Part shown: positions 1 to 6,110 of the stretch, piece by piece | Layout of the letters: each line of letters opens with the position of its first letter | Position numbering within the stretch: position 1 is the first letter of the stretch | Assembly: GCA_017964115.1 (NCBI GenBank) | Contig: JAGCSL010000006.1 | Location: forward strand, 1 to 8,478 | Source: Candidatus Saccharimonadota bacterium | Lineage (GTDB): Bacteria > Patescibacteriota > Saccharimonadia > Saccharimonadales > Saccharimonadaceae | DNA length: 8,478 nucleotides | Direction: 5' to 3' | Made by a program: the position numbers and the translations under genes | The notes under the pieces: generated by a model | Told to the model about the DNA's origin: nothing | The model's database searches: none | Seen by the model: only the letters and a program-made list of their open reading frames with translations

Positions 1-1282
1 CTGGTTCTGGGGAAGGCTCAGGTTCCGGTTCCGGTTCTTTTTTTGATTCTTTTTTCGACATTAACTCCGACATATCGACGGCGCCACTAAGTTGTGGCTC
101 TTCTGGTTCTGGCTCTGGTTCTGGGGCTGGCTCAGGTTCCGGTTCTGGTTCTGGGGCTGGTTCCTCTTTTGGGGCTTCCTCGGCTGGCGCCGGTTCAGGT
201 TCTGGTTCTGAGGCAGGCTCAGGTTCTGGTTCTGGTTCTGGGGCTGGTTCCTCTTTTGGAGCTTCCTCGGCTGGCGCCGGTTCAGGTTCTGGTTCTGAGG
301 CAGGCTCAGATCCGCCCGAATCGTCTGCCGGTTCGGCATCTTCGTCAGTATGTTCAATGGCAAGATTAGTCGGGTCGGCCGGTTTGGCTGGTTCAGGTTC
401 TGGTTCCGGTTCTGGTTCTGATTCCGATATGACGTCGCTCAAATCATCTTCGGGTTCTTCTTTTGCGTCCTCAGATGCATCAACGACATCGGAAGTAAGA
501 ATATCTACTGGAATACTCGAAGAAATAAGTTGCTGGTCGGCGCCACAGGCCATGAGTTTACTGGCAGCAGCCATAGTTTCAGGAGTGGTACGCTCATTCG
601 AGAAACGATTAGTAGCAGCAACGATACCAGCAAGGAGCGCCGTTGCGGTAGATTTATCAACATTTTCCTTGCCCTTTTCTTTCAGGGCTTCGGAAAGTTC
701 AAAGATCATCTCTGAAACAGAAGAAGCAGCTGGATCACCCCACTCGAGATCGCCAAACTTGCCAGGAACACTAGCAGAAATATTAATGGAGCTCGCGTCG
801 TGCATGATTCGGCCATACTCAGTCAAAGCCGAATCGAGATCGTCGGAGCTAGCCACATTGAGCGCTACAACAAGGTCAACATTGTAGTCGCCATGACTAA
901 ATTCCATATCCCCTTCATCAATAGTAGTTTTGTAAGGGGTAATAAATACTTTAACGTAATCGCCGTCAATTTTATAGCGGAGATGGTCTGCTTTCTCTTT
1001 ATCGAGAGCGATAATAAAATCTTGTAAACTGTTAGTATTAGTCTCAAAAGTCTTCTCTGGCTCTAGGAATTCGATGGCATTTGGCACGGCGCCAGAGAAA
1101 ATAGCTGTGGCGTGCTTGCCCATTTTATCTAATATGAAAGTGAGACCCAATGCGGCCGATAATTCGTCTACGCTCGGATCTTTAGAGAGCGCAACAAGCA
1201 CATTGTCGCTAGTGCGGACGCGTTCAGCGACCTGCGAAACAATGCTATTGCTCTCCTTGGACTGAGTATTTGGATTTGGCAT
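1..1282 (-). CDS. DHH-phosphoesterase-like protein, probably catalytically inactive, with Glu-Pro-rich tail (3' end outside window)
   Basis: The frame is open from ATG at 1282 to the window edge, giving 427 residues with no stop. Residues about 27-250 resemble the DHH fold of NrnA-type nanoRNase/pAp phosphatases. There is a motif I-like KDPSVDELSAALGL (34-47), a Rossmann-like DLVVALNVAS (136-145), a post-DHH segment KFGDLEWGDPAASS, and ATALLAGIVAATNRF followed by TTPETM and a closing GAD (213-249). The usual metal ligands are mostly changed. The motif I His and first Asp are both Ser (33, 37), leaving only Asp39; the next Asp is Asn142; DHH is SAS (169-171); the Asp of DTG is Ala223. Family knowledge says such a protein should not hydrolyse phosphoesters, so a binding or scaffold role is inferred. 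Residues about 268-427 are a disordered, acidic EP-repeat tail. The leader is A-rich without a clear Shine-Dalgarno. It stands alone, divergent from rpsT. Fold call fairly sure, role unknown. Confidence 0.8.
   Translation of the reverse strand, partial: MPNPNTQSKESNSIVSQVAERVRTSDNVLVALSKDPSVDELSAALGLTFILDKMGKHATAIFSGAVPNAIEFLEPEKTFETNTNSLQDFIIALDKEKADHLRYKIDGDYVKVFITPYKTTIDEGDMEFSHGDYNVDLVVALNVASSDDLDSALTEYGRIMHDASSINISASVPGKFGDLEWGDPAASSVSEMIFELSEALKEKGKENVDKSTATALLAGIVAATNRFSNERTTPETMAAASKLMACGADQQLISSSIPVDILTSDVVDASEDAKEEPEDDLSDVISESEPEPEPEPEPAKPADPTNLAIEHTDEDAEPADDSGGSEPASEPEPEPAPAEEAPKEEPAPEPEPEPEPASEPEPEPAPAEEAPKEEPAPEPEPEPEPAPEPEPEPEEPQLSGAVDMSELMSKKESKKEPEPEPEPSPEP
129..302. repeat. 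Two tandem 87-bp direct repeats in the Glu-Pro tail coding region
   Basis: Copies lie at 129-215 and 216-302, with the next partial unit starting at 303. They differ at only two positions, and both changes are synonymous in the minus-strand gene (a Pro and an Ala codon). Each unit encodes 29 residues mixing EPEPEP stretches with APAEEAPKEEPA. The near identity points to recent in-frame duplication. Shorter EP hexanucleotide repeats flank the pair at about 1-130 and 390-420. Confidence 0.9.
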
Positions 1283-1324
1283 GTTTTTGTTTTTTCTGTT
1301 TATGTTTTGACCTTTGATAAGCAC

Positions 1325-1353
1325 AGTTTAGCATAAGTTTAATACTATTGCAA
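1325..1353 (-). promoter_or_regulatory. Probable sigma-70 promoter for the DHH-like gene
   Basis: On the minus strand, TTGCAA (1353-1348) and TAAACT (1330-1325) are separated by 17 bases. Transcription would start near 1318, giving a leader of about 36 bases that is rich in A and has no clear Shine-Dalgarno. Confidence 0.55.
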
Positions 1354-1373
1354 GTGTTAAATCATCTCTACCC

Positions 1374-1402
1374 TTTACATTTAGCAAATTTTAGACTATA
1401 AT
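1374..1402 (+). promoter_or_regulatory. Sigma-70 promoter for rpsT
   Basis: TTTACA (1374-1379) and a perfect TATAAT (1397-1402) have an optimal 17-base spacer. The leader is about 35 bases and ends with AAGGA at 1428-1432, 11 bases before the rpsT ATG. Confidence 0.8.
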
Positions 1403-1443
1403 ATACGTTAATCGAAATAATAATTTTAAGGAATAAGAATTAA

Positions 1444-1875
1444 ATGCCGATTATTAAATCCGCGAAGAAAGCTGCGCGCCAAGCTACCAAACGCCGCGCC
1501 AACAATCAAGCGATCAAGAAGGTCATCCGCAACGCTTTGAAGGATTTCCGCAACAAACCAACTGCCGAAAAGATGGCAATTGTACAATCTGAATATGATA
1601 AGGCTGTCAAAAAAGGCCTTATGAAGAAGAACACGGCTAGCCGCCGTAAAGCTGCATTGGCAAAATGGGCTAAGGAGCATAATGTTAAGATTGCTGCTAG
1701 CAAGAAAGCCACGACTGCTAAAGCCGCACCGGCTAAGAAAGCTCCAGCCGCAAAGACTACTGAAGTCAAGAAAGCAGCCGCCAAAAAGCCTGCCGCAAAG
1801 AAAACTACCGCCAAGACCGCAACTAAGAAAGCAGCCGCAAAGAAAACTACTACCAAGAAAGCAGCTGAAAAATAA
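1444..1875 (+). CDS. rpsT: Small ribosomal subunit protein S20 (bS20) with long Lys/Ala-rich C-terminal extension
   Basis: S20 binds 16S rRNA and helps assemble the 30S subunit. The N-terminus (MPIIKSAKKAARQATKRRA) and the segments around RKAALAKWAKEHN (about residues 67-79) are characteristic of S20, whose usual length is about 85-90 residues. This protein has 143 residues. Roughly residues 84-143 add a tail of Lys, Ala, Thr and Pro with repeated AAKK/KKAAAKK blocks, resembling histone H1 or the tails of some HU-like proteins. The frame is uninterrupted and ends just before a terminator, so the tail is part of the gene rather than a fusion artefact. AAGGA precedes the start. It is transcribed alone from a strong promoter. 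The tail may add nucleic-acid binding, which is inference. Confidence 0.95.
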   Translation: MPIIKSAKKAARQATKRRANNQAIKKVIRNALKDFRNKPTAEKMAIVQSEYDKAVKKGLMKKNTASRRKAALAKWAKEHNVKIAASKKATTAKAAPAKKAPAAKTTEVKKAAAKKPAAKKTTAKTATKKAAAKKTTTKKAAEK

Positions 1876-1888
1876 AAATCTAGCCTTT

Positions 1889-1922
1889 AAAATATCTCCG
1901 CCAAGTTGCGGAGATATTTTTT
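1889..1922. terminator. Terminator hairpin after rpsT, probably bidirectional
   Basis: A 13-bp stem (1889-1901 with 1908-1920) has a 6-base loop and a T run continuing to 1922 on the plus strand. The opposing CYTH gene stops at 1921, so the same stem can end that transcript too, though its T tract on the minus strand is short. Confidence 0.85.
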
Positions 1923-2484
1923 ATCCTGCGATAGTATCGTGCTCGGACGATTCGAGCAGTTCGCCATAACTCTGCTCGATTGGCTTGCCTTTAACTTTGA
2001 GCACCCTGAAAGTCTCGACTAAATCATTGAAAGCTTCGTCAGGATCGTCAGTATCACTTAAGTCGGACTCGATGCGGCCATAGTAGCCCGGAAGGCCATC
2101 AATCTTGTCAATATACATACTAATTGTGTCGCCCATCATAAGCTCCTCGCGGCGGCGGCCGACTTCATACTTGAGTTCATAACCGAGCTGATAAACAATG
2201 TGAGCAGCCTCGGTATAATCTTTCACGACCGTGGAATTTACTATATCGAGATGCTTATCTTCATAATGACGACGCAAAACAAGCGCATAGACGGTTTTAT
2301 CCGGCGCTTTGACGATAGTACGGAGTGAAAGACGCGGCATTGATTTGTCACGCGAGTAGTTTTTTGGTACAAAAATACGATCATGTTGCCAATATGGCTC
2401 GGAAAATTTAAAATTGATTTCTTCAAGAGTCTGCACGAAATCTGCGCGGCTCTGCAATTTCATTTTGACGATAGATTTCTTCAT
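1921..2484 (-). CDS. CYTH-domain protein resembling class IV adenylate cyclase (CyaB-like)
   Basis: The 187-residue protein fits the CYTH tunnel fold in length and layout. There is a first strand and helix (KMKLQSRADFVQTLEEI), then WQHDRIFVP (about 32-40), an LSLR strand, VYALVLRRHYEDK, an LGYELKYEVGRRRE segment (about 99-112), MYIDKIDGLPGYYGRIES (about 122-139), and the closing IEQSYGELL typical of CyaB-type proteins. CYTH enzymes act on triphosphates such as ATP or thiamine triphosphate through an N-terminal EXEXK and many basic residues. Here the N-terminal motif reads IVKMK, so both acidic positions are lost, and the late EIE reads RIE. Activity is therefore doubtful. Translation is coupled to RNase HI: its ATG overlaps the upstream TGA (ATGA, 2481-2484), with AAGGAG at 2497-2492. 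Family call fairly sure, substrate unknown. Confidence 0.75.
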   Translation of the reverse strand: MKKSIVKMKLQSRADFVQTLEEINFKFSEPYWQHDRIFVPKNYSRDKSMPRLSLRTIVKAPDKTVYALVLRRHYEDKHLDIVNSTVVKDYTEAAHIVYQLGYELKYEVGRRREELMMGDTISMYIDKIDGLPGYYGRIESDLSDTDDPDEAFNDLVETFRVLKVKGKPIEQSYGELLESSEHDTIAG

Positions 2485-2897
2485 AGCGTTGCTCCTTCGC
2501 GGGCTTTATTCGCCCATTCGTCTGCATTTTCGTTGCCATCGGTGCCAACGTGACCACGAGTCCACTCTAAAATGACATCTGGCTTTTCGAGATACAGTGC
2601 ATATAATTCCTGAACGAGCTCGAGATTTTTAATCTCGCCGGTTTTCTTTTTCCAACCGTTTTTCTGCCAACCGGCCGCCCATTTGGTGACCACGTTAACC
2701 CAGAATTCGCTATCGGTTGATATTTTGTCGCCAGCTTCGGCAATTTTATAGGCAGCGATGAGCGCTTGTGCTTCCATCCGAATATTAGTCGAGTTGGCTT
2801 CACGGCCAAGTGCGACTGGTTGCCCATCAAGAATAACGGCGTAGCCGCCAGGGCCAGGATTTGGACTTGCGCTTCCATCGGTGTAATAGTGTGCCAT
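2481..2897 (-). CDS. rnhA: Ribonuclease HI
   Basis: This enzyme cuts the RNA strand of RNA-DNA hybrids (Okazaki primers, R-loops) using two metal ions. The 138-residue protein covers the whole domain and keeps the catalytic acids: Asp7 in YYTDGSASPNPGPGG, Glu42 in IRMEAQAL, Asp62 in STDSE and Asp126 in NENADEWA. The flexible-loop His116 is in WTRGHVGTDGN. A basic WQKNGWKKKTGEIKN stretch (77-91) corresponds to the hybrid-binding protrusion. The ATG at 2897 lies only nine bases past the predicted -10 box, so the mRNA may be leaderless. It is the first gene of a two-gene operon and overlaps the CYTH gene by four bases. Identification is secure. Confidence 0.95.
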   Translation of the reverse strand: MAHYYTDGSASPNPGPGGYAVILDGQPVALGREANSTNIRMEAQALIAAYKIAEAGDKISTDSEFWVNVVTKWAAGWQKNGWKKKTGEIKNLELVQELYALYLEKPDVILEWTRGHVGTDGNENADEWANKAREGATL

Positions 2898-2905
2898 ATA
2901 CCCCT

Positions 2906-2934
2906 ATTCTACCACAGTTTGCCCTGCTCTTGAA
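2906..2934 (-). promoter_or_regulatory. Possible promoter for the RNase HI-CYTH operon
   Basis: On the minus strand, TAGAAT (2911-2906) lies 17 bases from a weak TTCAAG (2934-2929). The -35 overlaps that of the divergent plus-strand promoter. Start-site spacing would leave almost no leader before the RNase HI ATG at 2897. An AGGGG just before the start is too close (3 bases) to be a standard Shine-Dalgarno. Confidence 0.45.
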
Positions 2935-2958
2935 ATAATTGCTAAAGTGTGATATAAT
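2930..2958 (+). promoter_or_regulatory. Strong sigma-70 promoter for the two-helix membrane protein
   Basis: TTGAAA (2930-2935), a 17-base spacer and a perfect TATAAT (2953-2958) with an extended -10 TG (2950-2951). Transcription should start near 2964-2966. Confidence 0.8.
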
Positions 2959-2963
2959 AATAT

Positions 2964-3032
2964 ATGTTGGGGATTTTCGCGCATCGACGCGCAAAAACAG
3001 ACAACGCCTTTCAAGGGGGGGTGAAAAATTGA
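2964..3032 (+). CDS. Possible 22-codon leader ORF upstream of the membrane protein
   Basis: An ATG at the predicted transcription start opens 22 codons (MLGIFAHRR...QGGVKN). The TGA (3030-3032) overlaps the TTG start of the next gene as TTGA, the geometry of translational coupling. A hairpin with GCGC arms (2979-2982 with 2989-2992) and a G7 tract (3015-3021) that also forms the next gene's Shine-Dalgarno lie inside it. There is no Shine-Dalgarno for the leader itself, so it would have to be translated leaderless. It could equally be an accidental ORF in a structured 5' untranslated region. Confidence 0.3.
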   Translation: MLGIFAHRRAKTDNAFQGGVKN

Positions 3033-3421
3033 ACGCTCTTTTAATCGGCCTGATTGCCCTGATAGCGATTGCAGTCGTGCTTTTTATGTTCGGAGCAAGC
3101 AAGGCAAAAACCGGATTCATGGTCTTTGGCTTCGTCGTGATATTAGCCATCGCGCTGACGATGGTAGTTCTGAACGTTTCTAAGACCAATACTTATGAAT
3201 ACCGCGTGGTTTATGTGGCAGATGACGTGATTGTCGTAATCGACGATAAAGACGGCGACACTCAACGTTATAACCTGAAAGACATCACGCATGCCGACAC
3301 TAGTTTCCAGATTGGAGACCAGGTCGTAGTGGTCTCCAGTGGGCTGGGAAAGCCCGTATTTATCGCTCCTGCAACGCAGGTTGCACCAGAGCCGGATCCG
3401 GAAACCGAAACGGGCGGTTAA
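3029..3421 (+). CDS. Unrecognised membrane protein, two N-terminal helices and a small soluble domain
   Basis: I do not recognise the family. The TTG start at 3029 is preferred because a G-rich Shine-Dalgarno (AAGGGGGGGTG, 3013-3023) sits just upstream; the frame extends back to 2939 but only into the promoter. The 130-residue protein has two hydrophobic helices (about 3-22 and 29-48) joined by a short basic turn (ASKAKTG). About 65 residues follow, rich in beta-branched residues (RVVYVADDVIVVIDDKDG, then FQIGDQVVVVSSG), and an acidic Pro-Glu end (PEPDPETETGG). The GDxVxV pattern recalls small beta-barrel domains such as the one ending NfeD-type proteins, but this is weak. The basic turn suggests the turn is cytoplasmic and both termini outside, which is uncertain. 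It has its own promoter and terminator, so it is monocistronic. No cysteines. Confidence 0.75.
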   Translation: MNALLIGLIALIAIAVVLFMFGASKAKTGFMVFGFVVILAIALTMVVLNVSKTNTYEYRVVYVADDVIVVIDDKDGDTQRYNLKDITHADTSFQIGDQVVVVSSGLGKPVFIAPATQVAPEPDPETETGG

Positions 3422-3428
3422 CGCCCCG

Positions 3429-3461
3429 GGCTGCAACTATACGACAAGTTGCAGCCTTTTT
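3429..3461 (+). terminator. Rho-independent terminator after the membrane protein gene
   Basis: A 10-bp stem, GGCTGCAACT (3429-3438) with AGTTGCAGCC (3447-3456), has an 8-base loop and a run of five T (3457-3461). It separates the membrane-protein gene from tRNA-Leu. Confidence 0.9.
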
Positions 3462-3473
3462 CCTGGCCTAAAT

Positions 3474-3502
3474 TTGGCTCCACCCCTGATTAGTGCTAAA
3501 AT
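3474..3502 (+). promoter_or_regulatory. Promoter for tRNA-Leu
   Basis: TTGGCT (3474-3479), a 17-base spacer and TAAAAT (3497-3502) with an extended -10 TG (3494-3495). The predicted start lies one or two bases before the tRNA, so almost no 5' leader would need removal. Confidence 0.65.
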
Positions 3503-3510
3503 AGAGCCAT

Positions 3511-3597
3511 GCCCGCGTGGCGGAATTGGCAGACGCGCTAGCTTCAGGTGCTAGTGCCTTTACGGGCGTGCTGGTTCAACTCCAGTCGCGGGCACCA
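3511..3597 (+). tRNA. tRNA-Leu, anticodon CAG
   Basis: A complete class II tRNA with encoded CCA. The acceptor stem GCCCGCG (3511-3517) pairs with CGCGGGC (3587-3593), followed by discriminator A3594 and CCA 3595-3597. The anticodon arm CTAGC/GCTAG (3538-3542, 3550-3554) encloses loop TTCAGGT with CAG at 3545-3547, reading CUG. A long variable arm (from about 3555), the T loop TTCAACT (3575-3581) and the D-arm sequence GGCGGAATTGGCAGACGC are as expected for Leu. Confidence 0.97.
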
Positions 3598-3611
3598 TTA
3601 ATTTAGGCAAG

Positions 3612-3641
3612 AAAAATCTCACCTTTACCGGTGAGATTTTT
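3612..3641. terminator. Bidirectional terminator between tRNA-Leu and the pilin operon
   Basis: A 12-bp stem (3612-3623 with 3630-3641) has a 6-base loop, with five A at one foot and five T at the other, so it can act in both directions. It lies 14 bases past the tRNA and 8 bases past the stop of the minus-strand PilX/GspK-like gene. Confidence 0.85.
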
Positions 3642-3649
3642 AGTATTAG

Positions 3650-5239
3650 CTATTCACGATACCTCGAATTATCGCAATCAATGTAGCCAGTGTCTTTAAC
3701 CCTGCCGTCTTCCCAAGTCGATTCTTGGTATTTGCAGCCTCTCGTTACATAAAAGTCCTTAACCACATCATCGTCATCGCCTTCTGGGTTGTTTACGGCG
3801 AGAGCGTAGTTGACGATTGGGAAGTAAGTATCAATAAGCTCAACGCGCGCCTCGACGCGACGGAAAAGATCGTTTGCACGGCCGGTCGAATCTACGATAG
3901 GCTGAACGCCATCGAAGTAGACGCTAGTACAGCCAGTTTCATCCTTGTCCGGATCTTTTTCTTGATAGATAGTATCACTATTTGCATCGCAATGTTTTAG
4001 TTCGACGCTAACTTCGGTCTGTGGCTTTCCGTATGGAAGGTTGAGAACTAAGAAAAAAGTCGTATAGTTACGCGTTTTGCTTGAACCATTCGTGATTGGT
4101 CTCGGAACATAAATATCTGCCGTACAAGCATAGCCATTAGCCGTATTTACATTATCTTCCGTGTAACAGTGTACATCGAGCGGGGTATTTTGCGATTTAA
4201 TCGCTGAAGCAGCAAATGGGCCACCCTGTTCAGAGAAATCGTCACCGCCAATATGATTCGAGTAATTCGTAACCGTATTTGTGCCATCATAAGTTTCGAT
4301 ATTATATGGGTTAGCAGTAGTCGGACGAAGTGTAATGGTGCCACGATTAGTGTGATAACCGTTATCGCCTGTTCTAGTAGAGTCCTCTTTCACGGCGGAA
4401 TAGAACTGACTCAACTTGAAACTACTGGCGCTTTGAATGAGCGTAGCCTGAATCACTGAAGGCGCAATCGGTTTGGCTGTAAAATTATTTTTATAATTGA
4501 GGATGTCGCTTAGGAAGACATTATTTCTCTTAATTGCGCCATCCATAGTGAGGTTTTCGCCATCACCATTGCCCTTATATGAGTGATAGTCAGATGTGTT
4601 GATTTCAAAAGGATTAGTGTTAGCTGCAGCGATTTTGCTCAAGTCAGCACTACTAAACCAGCTGATTACGATGCGGTTAATGCTATCTGTCTTTTCGGTG
4701 CCTTCCGTACGAATTGGAATAATTTTTGTCGGATAGTTTTCGGTCAGCGTAGTGAGATAGTTTTTATTTTTCGGAGAGATTTTAACGCAGGTATATGCCT
4801 GATCATAAGTGGCAGCCGATTCTTTAACTTCGTTGTAGAGATCATTCTCGTCATTTCCACCGGTTTGAATGATGGTCTCGTGGTTACTATTATTGTAACC
4901 AAGTGCCCTACTGACGAGGTCGCAGTCTTGAGAATATTGATCTACTTCGTCCCTTAAGTATGTCTTAAGTTCGTCACAGTTAATACTCTCTCCGTTAACC
5001 TTATAGTTTGGGTTATTGATACAGTTTTGATAGCGCAAGAGAACGATCTTTGCATCTTCAATGCCGGCAAGAGCGGAGTTGTAAGCAGACTGAGAAAGAC
5101 TATAGTTTGAAGTGCGCCCCATCTCAGAGAGCATTAAGCGGATGAAGCTTAGCGCGATAATACTCAACAATGTTGCCGTGAAAATAACAACATATATCGC
5201 AGCTGCACCCTTTTTATTTATTGTTCGTGTTGTCGACAT
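3650..5239 (-). CDS. Large PilX/GspK-like minor pilin protein, putative pilus tip component
   Basis: The 529-residue protein starts with a short basic segment and a single hydrophobic helix (GAAAIYVVIFTATLLSIIALSFI, residues 11-33), then SxAYNSALAGIEDAK, the pattern of PilX/GspK N-termini. Like GspK, it lacks the Glu at +5 after the putative processing site (after Gly11). The exported part is large, Asn/Asp/Thr-rich and has ten cysteines. An acidic stretch GDDDDVVKD lies near residues 490-500. GspK sits at the tip of the T2SS pseudopilus and is usually about 300 residues, so this one is long. The start at 5239 is chosen because the upstream gene stops one base earlier and GGAG lies at 5252-5249; an in-frame ATG at 5254 is possible. 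It is the last gene of the operon, before a terminator. Class fairly likely, exact role inferred from order. Confidence 0.7.
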   Translation of the reverse strand: MSTTRTINKKGAAAIYVVIFTATLLSIIALSFIRLMLSEMGRTSNYSLSQSAYNSALAGIEDAKIVLLRYQNCINNPNYKVNGESINCDELKTYLRDEVDQYSQDCDLVSRALGYNNSNHETIIQTGGNDENDLYNEVKESAATYDQAYTCVKISPKNKNYLTTLTENYPTKIIPIRTEGTEKTDSINRIVISWFSSADLSKIAAANTNPFEINTSDYHSYKGNGDGENLTMDGAIKRNNVFLSDILNYKNNFTAKPIAPSVIQATLIQSASSFKLSQFYSAVKEDSTRTGDNGYHTNRGTITLRPTTANPYNIETYDGTNTVTNYSNHIGGDDFSEQGGPFAASAIKSQNTPLDVHCYTEDNVNTANGYACTADIYVPRPITNGSSKTRNYTTFFLVLNLPYGKPQTEVSVELKHCDANSDTIYQEKDPDKDETGCTSVYFDGVQPIVDSTGRANDLFRRVEARVELIDTYFPIVNYALAVNNPEGDDDDVVKDFYVTRGCKYQESTWEDGRVKDTGYIDCDNSRYRE

Positions 5240-5240
5240 G

Positions 5241-6110
5241 CTACCTTTCTCCATATTGGTCCGCGGTGCTCGACTCTCCTGTTGCGCGCATCGCAAAATT
5301 AAATTTATTAACAGAACAGTAATTGAACTCTTGGTTGGTCGATTCAACCTCATCGCTATACATGGTATCGGCACCGGTACAGAAGTCTCCATTAGAAAGC
5401 ACGTTAACGCCACCACGCATCGTACCTAGAATAAAGGTACCAGAGTAGAGAATCTGACCAGTAATATTGTTTTGCGTTGCTGGCAAAACGACGAAATCGT
5501 ATAGAGCTAAGTCGGCGTCGTCATCGCTAATAAGACTTACTACGTCCTTAGAGTCTACCCAGTCAATCGTCTTTGTCTTTAACTCATTGCTCGTAGCGTC
5601 AACGCGCTCGCAGGCTTTACGATCAACGTCTGGTATCCTAGCGAGCTTATAATAGTCGCCAGCAATGGTAAATATGTTGTTAATTTCGATTTCCTTCTTG
5701 CGTACTTTCTCGATAACTGGTGCATTATTCCAAACATAGGAGTACGAACCGGTGCAAAATACGCCGCCGGCTTGAACATTTTTTTCATTTTGTTTAATTG
5801 CGATCTCGTTGTAGTATTTGCGATAAGCCGCAATAATACTTTCCCTAGTTACGTTCGCGATACCATTATCAATCGTAGCCGAAGGGTTGATACCTTCTAC
5901 GATAGGTGAACCGCCAATTGTGCGCGTCATATCATTCAGAATGTCACGCCCGGTCGCGTTGATTGCGCGTATCGACAAGCCCTTGCGATAGATATCGAGA
6001 ATACGCATAGTTACAGTTGTGATACCCATCAGCAAGATTGCCAAAAACGTCATGGCAAGCATAAATTCGATAATCGTGAAGGCTTTCTTCTGTTTCTTTT
6101 GCGTTGCCAT
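5241..6110 (-). CDS. Prepilin-type protein, PilW/GspJ-like minor pilin
   Basis: The 289-residue protein carries a class III prepilin signal: a basic leader (MATQKKQKKA) and then FTIIEFMLAMTFLAILLMGI, with Glu15 at +5 and a hydrophobic helix to about residue 33. The residue before the cleavage point is Ala10 rather than the usual Gly. Prepilin peptidase would cut there and the helix would sit in the membrane before assembly. The long exported domain, with RAINATGRDILNDMTRTI after the helix, resembles PilW/GspJ proteins. It has four cysteines. Its ATG shares one base with the upstream stop (TAATG), and GGAGG lies at 6125-6121. It is third in the H-I-J-K-like order. Pilin class is secure, the PilW/GspJ assignment is inferred. 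Confidence 0.85.
   Translation of the reverse strand: MATQKKQKKAFTIIEFMLAMTFLAILLMGITTVTMRILDIYRKGLSIRAINATGRDILNDMTRTIGGSPIVEGINPSATIDNGIANVTRESIIAAYRKYYNEIAIKQNEKNVQAGGVFCTGSYSYVWNNAPVIEKVRKKEIEINNIFTIAGDYYKLARIPDVDRKACERVDATSNELKTKTIDWVDSKDVVSLISDDDADLALYDFVVLPATQNNITGQILYSGTFILGTMRGGVNVLSNGDFCTGADTMYSDEVESTNQEFNYCSVNKFNFAMRATGESSTADQYGER

Noticed and set aside
1..420. CRISPR array
   Set aside because: The repeats are coding, contiguous and without unique spacers of constant length.
61..887. Long open frames on other strands/frames across the repeat region, rich in Leu/Val or Gly/Ser/Asn/Pro
   Set aside because: They are shadows of the Glu-Pro repeat in the minus-strand DHH-like gene; hexanucleotide repeats keep several frames open. 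The DHH-like frame carries family motifs and the others do not.
1506..1856. Minus-strand open frame opposite rpsT with Ala/Val/Phe-rich sequence
   Set aside because: It is the antisense of the Lys/Ala tail codons, with no independent start signals, while S20 on the plus strand is certain.
2939..3028. N-terminal extension of the membrane protein from TTG at 2939
   Set aside because: It would start inside the promoter -10/-35 region, before the predicted transcript start, and has no ribosome site; the TTG at 3029 has a strong one.
5240..5416. 59-residue N-terminal extension of the K-like pilin from ATG at 5416
   Set aside because: It lies entirely within the upstream pilin gene in another frame, and would place residues before the basic-hydrophobic pilin signal. 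ATG at 5239 with GGAG fits better.
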